DNA from: Methylocaldum szegediense
GTDB lineage: Bacteria > Pseudomonadota > Gammaproteobacteria > Methylococcales > Methylococcaceae
Length of the DNA stretch: 64,000 nt
Direction: 5' to 3'
NCBI RefSeq assembly: GCF_949769195.1
Contig: NZ_OX458333.1
Location: forward strand, 186,001-250,000
The notes beneath the pieces are model-generated. The model was not told the DNA's origin. It was given only the letters and a program-made list of their open reading frames with translations, and made no database searches. How positions within the stretch are numbered: position 1 is the first letter of the stretch; the number at the start of each line of letters is the position of its first letter. Shown piece by piece: positions 40,542 through 49,734 of this stretch. The position numbers and the translations under genes were made by a program.

Positions 40542-41594
40542 TCAGCGCATCCGATACAGCAAGATCATCCCGCCGAAATACGTTGCGAGAACGGCCAGCG
40601 AGTCATAGCCCATGCGCAGGATCGTTCGATCTCGGCGCTCGACCAGCCCGGCGATGTACAACGTGGTCACCGTGATTCCCAATAAGGCGGCCACAAGAGC
40701 GAAGCGTCCGACCTCGTTCAGCGCAGGCTCTCCGCGATGGACGGCGTCCGCCAGGAAAATCAGCGGCGGGCTGAACAGATTGTTGCCGAAGATATCCGAT
40801 ACGGCCATCTCGTAGCGGTGCAGACGCACCGCCGCAAGTACGGAACTGACTTGTGGTAGCGAGGTGGATATCGCGACAAGAAAGACGCCGACGAAACTTG
40901 CTCCGAGGCCGGTCTTGACCGCGATGGCATCGCCGGTTTCCGAAAGCAGATAGCCGGCGACCAGGATGGCGACGCTGGCGAGCACTGTTCGAGCCACGAT
41001 GCCGGAAAGTGGGGTATGCGCGGTCTGCTGGCTTTCTCCCTCGGGCGGACTGTGATCTTCCTCGGGTTGTATCGACTCGTCCGGACGCCAGGCAAAGCGT
41101 CCTTGGGATCTATGAGTCATCCACACCGAGAAGAGATACACGATCAAAACACTCCAGCACCAGCCGCCGACCCCAAACCAGGCTACATCGCCTACTGCGA
41201 TGCCTGCGGCAAGCAGCGCGAGCAGCAGGATCGACATGCTGCCTTGCAGCATGACTACGGGATTGGGAACGACCGAGGTCAGCGCATCCCGTCCGATAGC
41301 GGCATCGGCTGCCGCGAGAACGGCGAGTCCGAAAGCGGTCCCGCCCAGCGAATTGTTTACCGCCAAAGGCAGATTGCCTTCGGCAGAAGCGACCACGGTA
41401 ACCGCCGCCTCCGGCAGCGAAGTGATGATCCCGAGTATGATCAAGCCGGCCAAGGCGTGGCCAAGTCCGGTGCGTTCGGCGATGGCATCGGCGTAATGGG
41501 TGAGGCGTGTGCCGGAAAACCAGACGACGATCGACGAAACGACAAACACCGCGATGCCGACCCAAAGCGGTGCGGCTATGAAATCAGGCAGCAT
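40542..41594 (-). CDS. Ca2+/cation antiporter family protein inside the oxidase operon
   Basis: A 350-residue membrane protein of the Na+/Ca2+ exchanger (CaCA) family. Two inverted alpha repeats are clear: GLIILGIITSLPEAAVTVVAS with NNSLGGTAFG, and FLVAISTSLPQVSSVLAAVR with SDIFGNNLF. The acidic residue of repeat 1 (LPEA) is present; repeat 2 has Gln (LPQV). The ATG at 41594 has AGGGG upstream; an in-frame extension overlaps coxB. It lies between the CuA subunit and the catalytic subunit, 22 and 10 bases from each, so it is cotranscribed. Why an antiporter-like protein is here is unknown. Confidence 0.82.
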   Translation of the reverse strand: MLPDFIAAPLWVGIAVFVVSSIVVWFSGTRLTHYADAIAERTGLGHALAGLIILGIITSLPEAAVTVVASAEGNLPLAVNNSLGGTAFGLAVLAAADAAIGRDALTSVVPNPVVMLQGSMSILLLALLAAGIAVGDVAWFGVGGWCWSVLIVYLFSVWMTHRSQGRFAWRPDESIQPEEDHSPPEGESQQTAHTPLSGIVARTVLASVAILVAGYLLSETGDAIAVKTGLGASFVGVFLVAISTSLPQVSSVLAAVRLHRYEMAVSDIFGNNLFSPPLIFLADAVHRGEPALNEVGRFALVAALLGITVTTLYIAGLVERRDRTILRMGYDSLAVLATYFGGMILLYRMR

Positions 41595-41616
41595 CGGCTT
41601 AACCCCTGGGCGGTGT

Positions 41617-42348
41617 TCATTCTCGGATCTCCGAATAAGCCGCCGGTGGACGCGCGGGTTGACGCTGGGCGGTAAGCCAGACATCGAAATCCTCCGGCGT
41701 CTCGACCACTACGAGAAAAGCCATGTTGGCATGCTGGGCGCCGCAATACTCGGCGCACTGCCCGCGCCACACGCCCGGCTGATCGGGGCGGACGCGCAGC
41801 GTGGTGATGCGACCGGGAATCATGTCGACTTTTCCCGCCAGATTGGGCACCCAGAAACTGTGGATCACGTCGGCCGTGCGTAATCTGAATTCCACGAGCT
41901 GGCCGGCCGGAAGATGGATCTCGTTGGCGGTGGCGACATCGACGTGGCCTGCCTCGGTCAGATAATTCACCCGCCACCAAAACTTCTCGCCGACGACTTC
42001 GATGCGCAAAGCGGGCGGTTCCGTGGGCGTGACGATATCCCCGGCGACTCTCAGGGTATAGATCAACAGCGCCGATAGCACAGCCACGGGAAACGCGAAG
42101 CCGCCGATCAGGATCGCTCGGCGGTGGCCCAGCAAGCGGCCGGCGCGTTTCGATCCGGACATCGAAAAAACGGTCAGCGCCATGACCAGCACGAAGATAA
42201 CCGTGGCTCCCCAGAACACCAGCCAGGCAATGGCGGCGATATCGGATGCGGTCGGTGAATGAGGTTGGAGAGCGGACTGAAGCCCTGCGTGTGCGGCCGG
42301 CTGCAGCAGCAGTGCCGGAAGCAGAGCCGAAAGGCGATGGGCGGTCAT
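41617..42348 (-). CDS. Cytochrome c oxidase subunit II (CuA domain)
   Basis: Accepts electrons from cytochrome c. The 243-residue product has a signal peptide (HRLSALLPALLLQPAAHA), two membrane helices (about residues 36-60 and 76-98) and the cupredoxin domain. The CuA ligands are visible: His in VIHSFWVP, and Cys, Cys, His and Met in CAEYCGAQHANM. The ATG at 42348 is chosen for the signal peptide; a TTG 14 codons upstream is in frame. First gene of the oxidase operon, divergent from two cytochrome c genes. No cytochrome domain is fused. Confidence 0.93.
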   Translation of the reverse strand: MTAHRLSALLPALLLQPAAHAGLQSALQPHSPTASDIAAIAWLVFWGATVIFVLVMALTVFSMSGSKRAGRLLGHRRAILIGGFAFPVAVLSALLIYTLRVAGDIVTPTEPPALRIEVVGEKFWWRVNYLTEAGHVDVATANEIHLPAGQLVEFRLRTADVIHSFWVPNLAGKVDMIPGRITTLRVRPDQPGVWRGQCAEYCGAQHANMAFLVVVETPEDFDVWLTAQRQPARPPAAYSEIRE

Positions 42349-42537
42349 GGCGAGGTGACGCGCGGACCATCCGGACCAAGGTATCGGCAACCGGCACTAA
42401 GCTCGAGCCGGAGGGTCGAATACTGTGTAGCGTCGGAAAGCGTTCCATTCCGGAGGATCATCGGTCATTTCCTCGGCCGATCGTCGCAAGAACAGCTGGA
42501 GCCGGTCCCGCGAATTTTGGAGCGTACTCAAGAGACC

Positions 42538-43074
42538 ATGTCACCGTTCCGAAAGTTTCTGATCCACGCGGCCATAACACTCGTCATCCTAGTGGGAGTC
42601 GGAATCCTGGGCGCGGCTATCGTCGTGGTCGCCGGCGTGTACAACGTCGCCGCCATCTACCAACATACCTGGCCGGTTTACGAAATCCTCGATTTCGCGT
42701 TGGAGCGGTCGGTTTCGGCTCGCCTCGGCGGCATCACCGCACCGGCGCTGGACGATGCCTCGCTGGCCGAACGCGGTTTCCGCATCTACCGTGACAAATG
42801 CGTGCAGTGTCATGGCGCGCCGGGCGTGCCTCCCGACGATGCCGGCAAAGGCATGCTGCCCTTGCCCAACAACCTGGCACAAACGGCGCGAGAACAATCA
42901 GCCGAATACATCTATTGGGTGGTAGCGAACGGAATTCGCATGACCGGTATGCCCGCCTGGCAATTTCGTCTCGATAAAGACGATCTGTGGGCGGTTGTAG
43001 CTTTCGTGGAACGATTGCCGGAGCTTTCTCCAAGGGAGTACGCGGAATGGGACCAAAAGGTTGGGAGGCGATAA
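42538..43074 (+). CDS. Membrane-anchored monoheme cytochrome c
   Basis: A 178-residue protein with an N-terminal membrane helix (FLIHAAITLVILVGVGILGA, about residues 7-35). It has one heme site CVQCHGAPG and a likely Met ligand in NGIRMTGMPAW. The position, divergent from the oxidase operon, suggests it carries electrons to the CuA subunit. It overlaps the next cytochrome gene by 28 bases. Confidence 0.9.
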   Translation: MSPFRKFLIHAAITLVILVGVGILGAAIVVVAGVYNVAAIYQHTWPVYEILDFALERSVSARLGGITAPALDDASLAERGFRIYRDKCVQCHGAPGVPPDDAGKGMLPLPNNLAQTAREQSAEYIYWVVANGIRMTGMPAWQFRLDKDDLWAVVAFVERLPELSPREYAEWDQKVGRR

Positions 43075-43442
43075 GGAGAATCAAAGGAGTGGGCAGCCTC
43101 TTCGCGGCGCTGGTTTTGCTGAATGCCTGCGGCCGATCTGATATTCCTGCGAGGCTTCCCGGCGGTGATCCGGAACGTGGCCGAATTGCCTTTCAGCAGT
43201 ATGCCTGTGCGACCTGCCACATCATCCCCGGCATCGTTGGCGCCAAAGGTTTGGCCGGGCCTCCTCTGACCGCCTGGGCCAATCGCCTCTACATCGCCGG
43301 CGTTCTACCCAATACACCGGACGACTTGGTCCTGTGGCTTCAGGATCCGCCGCGTATATCGCCCGGCACCGCCATGCCGGACTTGGGCGTGACCGAGCGC
43401 GACGCCTGGGACATGGCGTCGTATCTCTTCCGCCTGAAATGA
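43047..43442 (+). CDS. Cytochrome c lipoprotein
   Basis: A 131-residue class I cytochrome c with a lipobox (ALVLLNAC), heme site CATCHIIPG, AGPPLTAWANR and a C-terminal Met ligand (GTAMPDLGVTERDAWDMASYL). Similar CtaC-type C-terminal cytochrome domains are often fused to subunit II in caa3 oxidases. Here it is a separate lipid-anchored protein, probably serving the neighbouring oxidase. The ATG at 43047 is used; upstream in-frame extension lies inside the preceding gene. Confidence 0.9.
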   Translation: MGPKGWEAIRRIKGVGSLFAALVLLNACGRSDIPARLPGGDPERGRIAFQQYACATCHIIPGIVGAKGLAGPPLTAWANRLYIAGVLPNTPDDLVLWLQDPPRISPGTAMPDLGVTERDAWDMASYLFRLK

Positions 43443-43582
43443 GACCTCGGTCGACTCTTTTGAGACCGAAAATCAGTGACATATGGATCGGCGGGATAGG
43501 GGACATCGCACCAGAACTTTCCCGATACCGAACGACCTAAACAGAGACATCCCGACTCGAGCAGCACACACGGGAGGAACCT

Positions 43583-44707
43583 ATGGAACGGTTTAGCCGA
43601 CTTTACGCGCTTGGCGCCGTTCTGATCACGATATTGGCCGGATGTGAGCCTGTGCCTGCGCCAAAGCTTGCTCAAACGCCGGATACAGCCTACCAGTCGT
43701 CCCGGCCGGGCGCCGCCCAAAACGGCCGGCCGACCCTGGCGCCGATGCTGGAAGCCGTGCTGCCGGCTGTCGTCAATATTTCAACTACGTCGGCCGGAAA
43801 CATGCGCGACAGCCCGATGCTAAAAGAGCCGCCTTCCCCCGGAGGGTTCGATGAGTCGGGCATACCGCGGCACGGAATGTCACAGCAGAGTCTCGGTTCC
43901 GGCGTGATCGTAAATGGCGAGAACGGACTGATCCTCACCAGCCATCACGTCATCGCCAACGGCGAGCGCGTGATCGTGACCTTGCAGGATGGAAGGAATT
44001 TCGAGGCCAAAGTGGTGGGGGCCGATCCCGAGACCGATGTCGCCGTCGTCAAGATCGAGGCGAAAAACCTCAAGGCCCTACGGTTCGGTGACTCGCGATC
44101 TTTGCGGGTGGGCGATTTTGTCGTGGCTATCGGTAGTCCCTTTGGTCTGAGCCAAACCGTGACCTCCGGCATTGTCAGCGCATTGGGGCGTTCCGGTCTG
44201 GGCATCAAGCGCTACGAAGACTACATACAGACCGATGCCTCGATCAATCCCGGCAGTTCCGGCGGCGCCCTAGTTGACCTAAACGGGGATTTGATCGGGA
44301 TCAATACCGCCATAGTCGGCCCGGCGGGCGGTAATGTGGGTATCGGTTTCGCTATCCCGAGCCACCTCGCCCAATCCGTCATGCAGCAACTCGTCGAGAA
44401 CGGCGAGGTTCATCGCGGCCATCTCGGGGTCAATCTGCGGGATCTGCCCCCGGAATTGGCCAAAGTTTTGGGACTGGAGCCGGGTAAGGGCGTGTTGATC
44501 ATCCAGGTCCAGCCGAATTCGCCCGCTGCCAAGGCCGGACTGCATCCGGGGGATGTAGTGGTCTCGATCGACAACGCTCCCGTGGACAGCGCCGGCAGCC
44601 TGAGTAACACGGTCCGCCTGCTCCGGGCCGGTTCCGAGATCAAGCTGGACATCCTGAGAGAGGGAAAAAGACGTACGGTGACCGCCCGTATCGACCAGGC
44701 AGGCTAG
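43583..44707 (+). CDS. HtrA/DegP-family serine protease with one PDZ domain, predicted lipoprotein
   Basis: Periplasmic quality-control protease. The 374-residue product has a lipobox (ITILAGC) and a trypsin-like domain with catalytic His in TSHHVIANG, Asp in ETDVAVVKI and Ser in NPGSSGGALVDL. One PDZ domain follows (LGVNLRDLPPELAKVLGL; SPAAKAGLHPGDVVVSIDN). A single PDZ and length near 370 resemble DegS/HhoA more than DegP. It follows the cytochromes by 140 bases. Confidence 0.93.
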   Translation: MERFSRLYALGAVLITILAGCEPVPAPKLAQTPDTAYQSSRPGAAQNGRPTLAPMLEAVLPAVVNISTTSAGNMRDSPMLKEPPSPGGFDESGIPRHGMSQQSLGSGVIVNGENGLILTSHHVIANGERVIVTLQDGRNFEAKVVGADPETDVAVVKIEAKNLKALRFGDSRSLRVGDFVVAIGSPFGLSQTVTSGIVSALGRSGLGIKRYEDYIQTDASINPGSSGGALVDLNGDLIGINTAIVGPAGGNVGIGFAIPSHLAQSVMQQLVENGEVHRGHLGVNLRDLPPELAKVLGLEPGKGVLIIQVQPNSPAAKAGLHPGDVVVSIDNAPVDSAGSLSNTVRLLRAGSEIKLDILREGKRRTVTARIDQAG

Positions 44708-44782
44708 TAGCCGTGCCGAAGCATCGGATCGACTGTCTTAATGCTATAGACGACATCTGATTTCAACCGCGGAGATGGGGAC

Positions 44783-44878
44783 ATGGGCAGTATCTTGCGA
44801 TTCCTGGACGGTGCGATCGCCATCATTTTCTTAATTGGCTTGTTGGTAGAGATCGGGCTCTTCATGCTCTTTTTCTGA
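44783..44878 (+). CDS. Predicted 31-residue membrane peptide
   Basis: Reads MGSILRFLDGAIAIIFLIGL plus LVEIGLFMLFF, then TGA. After a short polar start it is almost wholly hydrophobic, enough for one membrane helix. A ribosome site (GGAG at 44771) is suitably spaced before the ATG. It lies 75 bases after the HtrA-like gene. No relative is known to me; it could be a small regulatory peptide of the protease or an oxidase accessory peptide. Confidence 0.5.
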   Translation: MGSILRFLDGAIAIIFLIGLLVEIGLFMLFF

Positions 44879-45389
44879 CGGAAACCCGTGCAGAGTTCTG
44901 GCGCCTCGGATTCGGGGTTGTGGTGGGTCTGTCGCGCGGCGTGCCAGGCTTGACCATGATGGTCGAAGAGATGGTCCTTCCTGCGGCGCCTGATACTGGC
45001 GCCCAGCCGCCGTTGACAGAGGAACCCAGCGTTTTGCTTATGATTCCGGCCGTTTCAGTATCGTTCAGTGCCGAGTGGGTCGCCGATGGCTGTTGGGCGC
45101 CGTTCTACACGGGCGATGGTTTTATCGGAGTTCAACCGAGTGTTGCCGGCTCGGCCGAAATGCGCTCGTTGCAAGGCCCGATGGGTGTCCGCTGGACTGG
45201 CCTCGAAACCGCCTTGGTCGGACCACGTGCCGGAGTGCCGGCGCTCGGCGAGGAAGATCACAGTCATATTCGCGAACCGAGTCAACAAGCTTTGGATGCG
45301 GAGGAGCGTCGGGGAAGCCGCTGGTTTGGAATTTGCCAAGACTTCAAGTCGCTGCCGGTGACTTGTTGGCCGCGCCGTTGATCCGGCGC
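44879..45389. other. Gene-poor interval before the RND efflux operon
   Basis: About 510 bases with open frames on both strands (for example 44920-45381 plus and 45055-45339 minus). None has a recognisable family, a convincing start or consistent composition. It presumably holds the promoter of the efflux operon and may include decayed coding sequence. Confidence 0.4.
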
Positions 45390-46631
45390 ATGGCTCAGCG
45401 TTTGGCGCATGAAAAGGAAAGCGTGTTTGGAGGCGTGTTCCGGTGGCGGATCTTGGCCGGTTTCGCCGTTCTTGCCGTTTTGGCCTTGGTCGGTTACTGG
45501 ATCTGGTCTCGGATGGCTGGGGAACGGGGTTCCGAGGAACCGCCCGAGATGCCTCCCGTCACGGTGACGGCCGCGCGCGCCGAGGTGGAGGTCTGGCGGA
45601 CCGAGCTGGACGCCATCGGCCACCTCGGCGCCGTGCAGGGCGTGCAAGTGACCACCGAAGTGGCGGGCATGGTTGAAGCCATCGGCTTCGAATCGGGCGC
45701 CGAGGTGGAGCAGGGTTCAACCCTGGTGCAACTCAATACCGATATCGACCGGGCACGGTTGGCGCGCCTGGAAGCGGAGGCCGAACAGGCGCGCCGCGAT
45801 CTGGCACGAATCCGCGAACTGGCGCAGCGGCGCTTCGTATCGGAGTCCGAGCGGGAGCAGGCAGCCACCCGGGTGGAGACGTTGGAAGCGCAGGTCCGCG
45901 AGCAGCGGGTGCTGATCGGCAAGAAGCGAATCGAGGCGCCTTTCTCCGGGGTACTCGGGCTCCGCTACGTCAATCTCGGGCAATATCTAGAACCAGGGCA
46001 GGCCGTGGTCGATTTGCAGTCGATCGCCCCCATCTATGCGGATTTCACCTTGCCTGCGCGTCACTACGGCGTAGTCGGACCGGGTCTGCCGATCCGGGTA
46101 CAGGTTGATGCCTATCCCGATCGGCCGTTCGAGGGCGAAATCAGCGCGGTGAGTCCTGGGGTTGAACAGGAAACCCATAATTTCAATGTACGCGCGACCC
46201 TCCCCAACTCGGACCGCCTGCTCCGGCCGGGTATGTTTGCCGATGTCATCGTGACGCTTCCCGACCGGCGCCGGGTGGTGACGGTTCCCGCCACGGCAGT
46301 CAGCTACAGCCCGTATGGCGATGTCGTATTTTTGATCCGCGAGGAAGAAGATGGCGCTACACCGCCCGGCGACCATGCGGGCAGGCGTGAAAATCGCGTC
46401 GATCCGGCAACTTCTTCCGCCTCGGCTTCGGGTCAGCGTATCTATCGGGTTCAAAGAGTCTTCGTCACCGCCGGCGAACGGCGGGGCATTCGGGTGGAAA
46501 TTCGAAAGGGCATCGAGCCCGGCGACAGGGTGGTTACCTCGGGCCAGCTCAAGCTCAGCGACGGAGCGCGGGTGCTTATTTCCGACGAGGACGTACTGCC
46601 GGAAGTGGACCCCATACCCAAGGGGCCTTAG
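45390..46631 (+). CDS. RND efflux pump periplasmic adaptor (membrane fusion protein)
   Basis: A 413-residue HlyD/AcrA-family adaptor that bridges an RND pump to an outer-membrane channel. It has an N-terminal membrane anchor (about residues 19-38), then the lipoyl half-motifs (VTTEVAGMVEAIGFESGAEV; RIEAPFSGVLGLRYVNLGQY) around an alpha-hairpin coiled coil rich in Glu, Ala and Arg. A beta-barrel domain and VVTSGQLKLSDGARV follow. The ATG at 45390 begins just before the anchor. Its stop is directly followed by the pump ATG at 46632. No TolC-type channel gene is nearby. Confidence 0.93.
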   Translation: MAQRLAHEKESVFGGVFRWRILAGFAVLAVLALVGYWIWSRMAGERGSEEPPEMPPVTVTAARAEVEVWRTELDAIGHLGAVQGVQVTTEVAGMVEAIGFESGAEVEQGSTLVQLNTDIDRARLARLEAEAEQARRDLARIRELAQRRFVSESEREQAATRVETLEAQVREQRVLIGKKRIEAPFSGVLGLRYVNLGQYLEPGQAVVDLQSIAPIYADFTLPARHYGVVGPGLPIRVQVDAYPDRPFEGEISAVSPGVEQETHNFNVRATLPNSDRLLRPGMFADVIVTLPDRRRVVTVPATAVSYSPYGDVVFLIREEEDGATPPGDHAGRRENRVDPATSSASASGQRIYRVQRVFVTAGERRGIRVEIRKGIEPGDRVVTSGQLKLSDGARVLISDEDVLPEVDPIPKGP

Positions 46632-49600
46632 ATGGGCGGTTTTACCGATCTCTTTATCAAGCGGCCGGTTCTGGCCTCGGTGGTCAGCTTGGTGATTCTG
46701 ATTCTGGGGTTGCGGGCGATTCAGTCCCTCAATGTCCGCGAGTATCCCGAGACCTACTCCACGGTCATCACCATCTCGACCCCGTATTTCGGCGCCGACG
46801 CAGAACTCGTCAGGGGATTCATCACCACGCCCCTGGAACAGGCCATCGCCACCGCCGAGGGCATCGACTATCTCGAATCCACCAGCGTCCAGGGGACCAG
46901 CACCATCCGTGCGCGGCTCCTGCTCAATTACGATCCCAACGCCGCGGTCGCCCAGATCATCACCAAAATCAACCAGGTGCGGAACCGATTGCCGCCGGGG
47001 AGCGAGGACCCAATCGTCACCGTCACTCCGGGCGAGCCGACCGCCGCCATGTACATCGCCTTTTACAGCGAGGTGCTGGAACGCAACCAGGTGACCGATT
47101 ATCTCAATCGCGCCGTTCGGCCCCGGCTGGAAACCCTGATTGGCGTGCAGGAGGCGCCGGTTCTGGGTGGGCAGACGGTCGCCATGCGCATCTGGCTGGA
47201 CCCGAAGCGCATGGCGGCGTTCCGGGTCACGTCGACCGACGTCCGCGCGGCGCTCGAAGCCAACAACTTCATCGCGGCGGTAGGATCGACCAAGGGACCG
47301 ATGCTCTCCATCTCGCTGGACGCCGCGACCAACCTGCATTCGGTGGAGGAGTTCGAGCGGCTGGTGGTACGTGAGGACAACGGCGCGCTGATCCGGTTGC
47401 GGGATGTGGCGGACGTGTCCCTGGGCGCGGAATCCTACAACACCTCGGTGTATTTCGACGGCGTTCCGGGGGTGTTCATCGCCGTGGAGGCGGCGCCCAC
47501 GGCCAATACGCTAGATGTCGCGGCGAGCGTGCGCGAAGTCTTTCCCGACATCCAGCGGCAACTGCCCGCGGGCATCCGGGGTGTCATCGTCTACGACAGC
47601 ACCGACTTCATCCGCGACTCGATGCGCGAGGTGCTGGTTTCGCTGGCCGAGGCGCTGACCATCGTGACCGGCGTCATCTATCTATTCCTGGGGTCGGCCC
47701 GCGCCGCGCTGGTGCCCGCCGTGGCCATGCCGCTATCGCTGGTGGGCTCGCTGTTCCTAATCCTGGTCATGGGATTCACCATCAATCTCCTGACCCTCTT
47801 GGCGCTGATCCTTGCCATCGGCATGGTCGTGGACGACGGCATCGTCATCGTGGAGAACGTCCACCGCCACATGGAGGAGGGCAAGAGCCGGTTCGAGGCG
47901 GCCCTCGAAAGCGGACGCGAACTGGCAGCGCCCATCGTCGCCATGAACATCGTGGTGGTGGCGGTGTACGCGCCCATAGGCTTCATGACTGGACTTACCG
48001 GGAATCTCTTCACCGAGTTCGCCTTTACCGTGGTGGGGGCGACGCTGATCTCGGGCGTCGTCGGCCTGACCTTGTCGTTCATGCTGTGCTCCAAGCTGCT
48101 CAGGCGGGAAACCGAAAAACACGGGCTCAGCCGGCGGCTGGAGGCAGGTTTCGGATGGGTAGCCGAGCACTACGGTCGCCTCCTCCACACCGCCTTGGAT
48201 CAGCGCTGGCAGGTGCTGCTGTTCGGCGGCGTGGTGCTGATCGCCTGCTTTTTTCTCTATACCGCTGCCGAGGACGAGCTGGCGCCGACCGAAGACCAAG
48301 GCTTTCTCATCGTGCAGGCCACGGCCGATCCCAACGTCTCCATCGACTACCTGGAACGCTGGACGAAGCGGGTCGGCGAGATCATCGAGGGTTTCAACGC
48401 CACTGACCATTCGTTCGTTATCAACGGCGTGATGCCGGGCGGAGGGGGCGTGGGCAGCGCTTATCAGGCTTTCGCCGGCATGTCCATGCGAGATTGGGAA
48501 AAGCGGGAGCAAACGCAATTCGACGTTATGCCCGAATTGCAGAATCGGGTGAATGGCATCGCCGGCCTGCAGAGCGCGGTGTTTCCTCCGCCTGCGCTGC
48601 CGGGCGCCGGCGGCGGCACCCCGGTGCAATGGGTCATCGGCACCACCGAAGAAACCGAGGCACTTTACGATGTGGTACAGCGGGTGCTGGAAAGGGCACG
48701 GCAAAGCGGCAAATTCGACTACATCGAAACCGATCTCCACTACGACCGGCTCCAGGTACAGGTGGAAATCGACCGTGCCAAGGCGGCCGATCTCGGTATC
48801 GACATGCAGCAATTGGGCGGCGACCTTTCCACGCTGCTGAGCGAAGGCTATGTCAATTATTTCAGCGTTCGGGACCGCAGCTACCGGGTCATTCCGCAGG
48901 TGGAGCGGGTTTATCGGCTGCACCCCAAACAGCTCGAAAACTATTATCTCCGCGCCCGGAATGGCAGCCTGATTCCCGCCTCGACCGTCATCCGTCTGAC
49001 ACAAACGGTGGAGCCGCGGGAACTGGCCCGGTTCAACCAGCTCAACGCGGCCACCTTATCCGGAGTTCCGGCGCCTGGGGTGACGCTCGGCGAAGCGGTG
49101 GATTTTCTGAGGACGACCGTGGCGGAAACCTTGCCCGCTGGATACGTCACCGACTGGAAAGGGCAGTCGCGGCAGTACGTGCAGGAGAGCACGGAGCTGG
49201 TCACGGCGTTTTTCCTGGCGGTGATCCTCATTTATCTGGTGTTGGCCGCACAATTCGAGAGCTTCCGCGATCCCGCCATCATGCTGGTCAGCGTGCCCAT
49301 GTCGCTGGCCGGGGCTCTTTTGTTCATGGCGCTGGGAGTGGTCACCGTCAACATCTACACCCAGGTAGGCCTTCTGACCCTGATCGGCTCCATCATTCGC
49401 CACGGCATTCTGCTGGTGGAATTCGCCAACGAGGTCCAGAAGCGCGAAGGGCTAGATCGGCGCCGGGCGATGGAGACCGCGGCGGCGATACGCCTCCGCC
49501 CCATTCTGATGACCACAATCGCGACTCTGGTCGGCATGATTCCGCTCTGGTTCGCTTCCGGGCCCGGCGCCGAAAGCCGCTTCGCTATCGGCTTCGTGTT

Positions 49601-49703
49601 GGGCGCCGGGATGGCGATCGGCACGCTCTTCACTCTGTTCGTGGTGCCGGCCTTTTATAGCGTCATCGCCAGTGAGCGCGTTGGCTTACGAGCAGAAGGT
49701 TAG
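46632..49703 (+). CDS. RND multidrug efflux transporter permease (AcrB/MexF-like)
   Basis: Inner-membrane proton-driven pump of 1023 residues. It has FIKRPVLASVVSLVILILG in helix 1, the proton-relay Asp pair in AIGMVVDDGIVIVENVHRH (helix 4), duplicated periplasmic loops and the C-terminal LLTLIGSIIRHGILLVEFAN. The last motif usually has Lys; here Arg (IIRHG). Substrate is unknown, but the HAE1-type layout favours organic compounds over metal ions. Confidence 0.95.
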   Translation: MGGFTDLFIKRPVLASVVSLVILILGLRAIQSLNVREYPETYSTVITISTPYFGADAELVRGFITTPLEQAIATAEGIDYLESTSVQGTSTIRARLLLNYDPNAAVAQIITKINQVRNRLPPGSEDPIVTVTPGEPTAAMYIAFYSEVLERNQVTDYLNRAVRPRLETLIGVQEAPVLGGQTVAMRIWLDPKRMAAFRVTSTDVRAALEANNFIAAVGSTKGPMLSISLDAATNLHSVEEFERLVVREDNGALIRLRDVADVSLGAESYNTSVYFDGVPGVFIAVEAAPTANTLDVAASVREVFPDIQRQLPAGIRGVIVYDSTDFIRDSMREVLVSLAEALTIVTGVIYLFLGSARAALVPAVAMPLSLVGSLFLILVMGFTINLLTLLALILAIGMVVDDGIVIVENVHRHMEEGKSRFEAALESGRELAAPIVAMNIVVVAVYAPIGFMTGLTGNLFTEFAFTVVGATLISGVVGLTLSFMLCSKLLRRETEKHGLSRRLEAGFGWVAEHYGRLLHTALDQRWQVLLFGGVVLIACFFLYTAAEDELAPTEDQGFLIVQATADPNVSIDYLERWTKRVGEIIEGFNATDHSFVINGVMPGGGGVGSAYQAFAGMSMRDWEKREQTQFDVMPELQNRVNGIAGLQSAVFPPPALPGAGGGTPVQWVIGTTEETEALYDVVQRVLERARQSGKFDYIETDLHYDRLQVQVEIDRAKAADLGIDMQQLGGDLSTLLSEGYVNYFSVRDRSYRVIPQVERVYRLHPKQLENYYLRARNGSLIPASTVIRLTQTVEPRELARFNQLNAATLSGVPAPGVTLGEAVDFLRTTVAETLPAGYVTDWKGQSRQYVQESTELVTAFFLAVILIYLVLAAQFESFRDPAIMLVSVPMSLAGALLFMALGVVTVNIYTQVGLLTLIGSIIRHGILLVEFANEVQKREGLDRRRAMETAAAIRLRPILMTTIATLVGMIPLWFASGPGAESRFAIGFVLGAGMAIGTLFTLFVVPAFYSVIASERVGLRAEG

Positions 49704-49734
49704 AGCGGTTCTCAGGTCTACCCTCCGCGGACGC

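Noticed and set aside
44920-45381. Plus-strand 153-codon frame and minus-strand 94-codon frame before the efflux adaptor
   Set aside because: Neither resembles a known protein; both strands are open by chance in GC-rich DNA.
47757-49004. 415-codon minus-strand frame over the RND pump gene
   Set aside because: Antisense shadow of a strongly supported pump; His/Gln/Gly-rich composition typical of such shadows.
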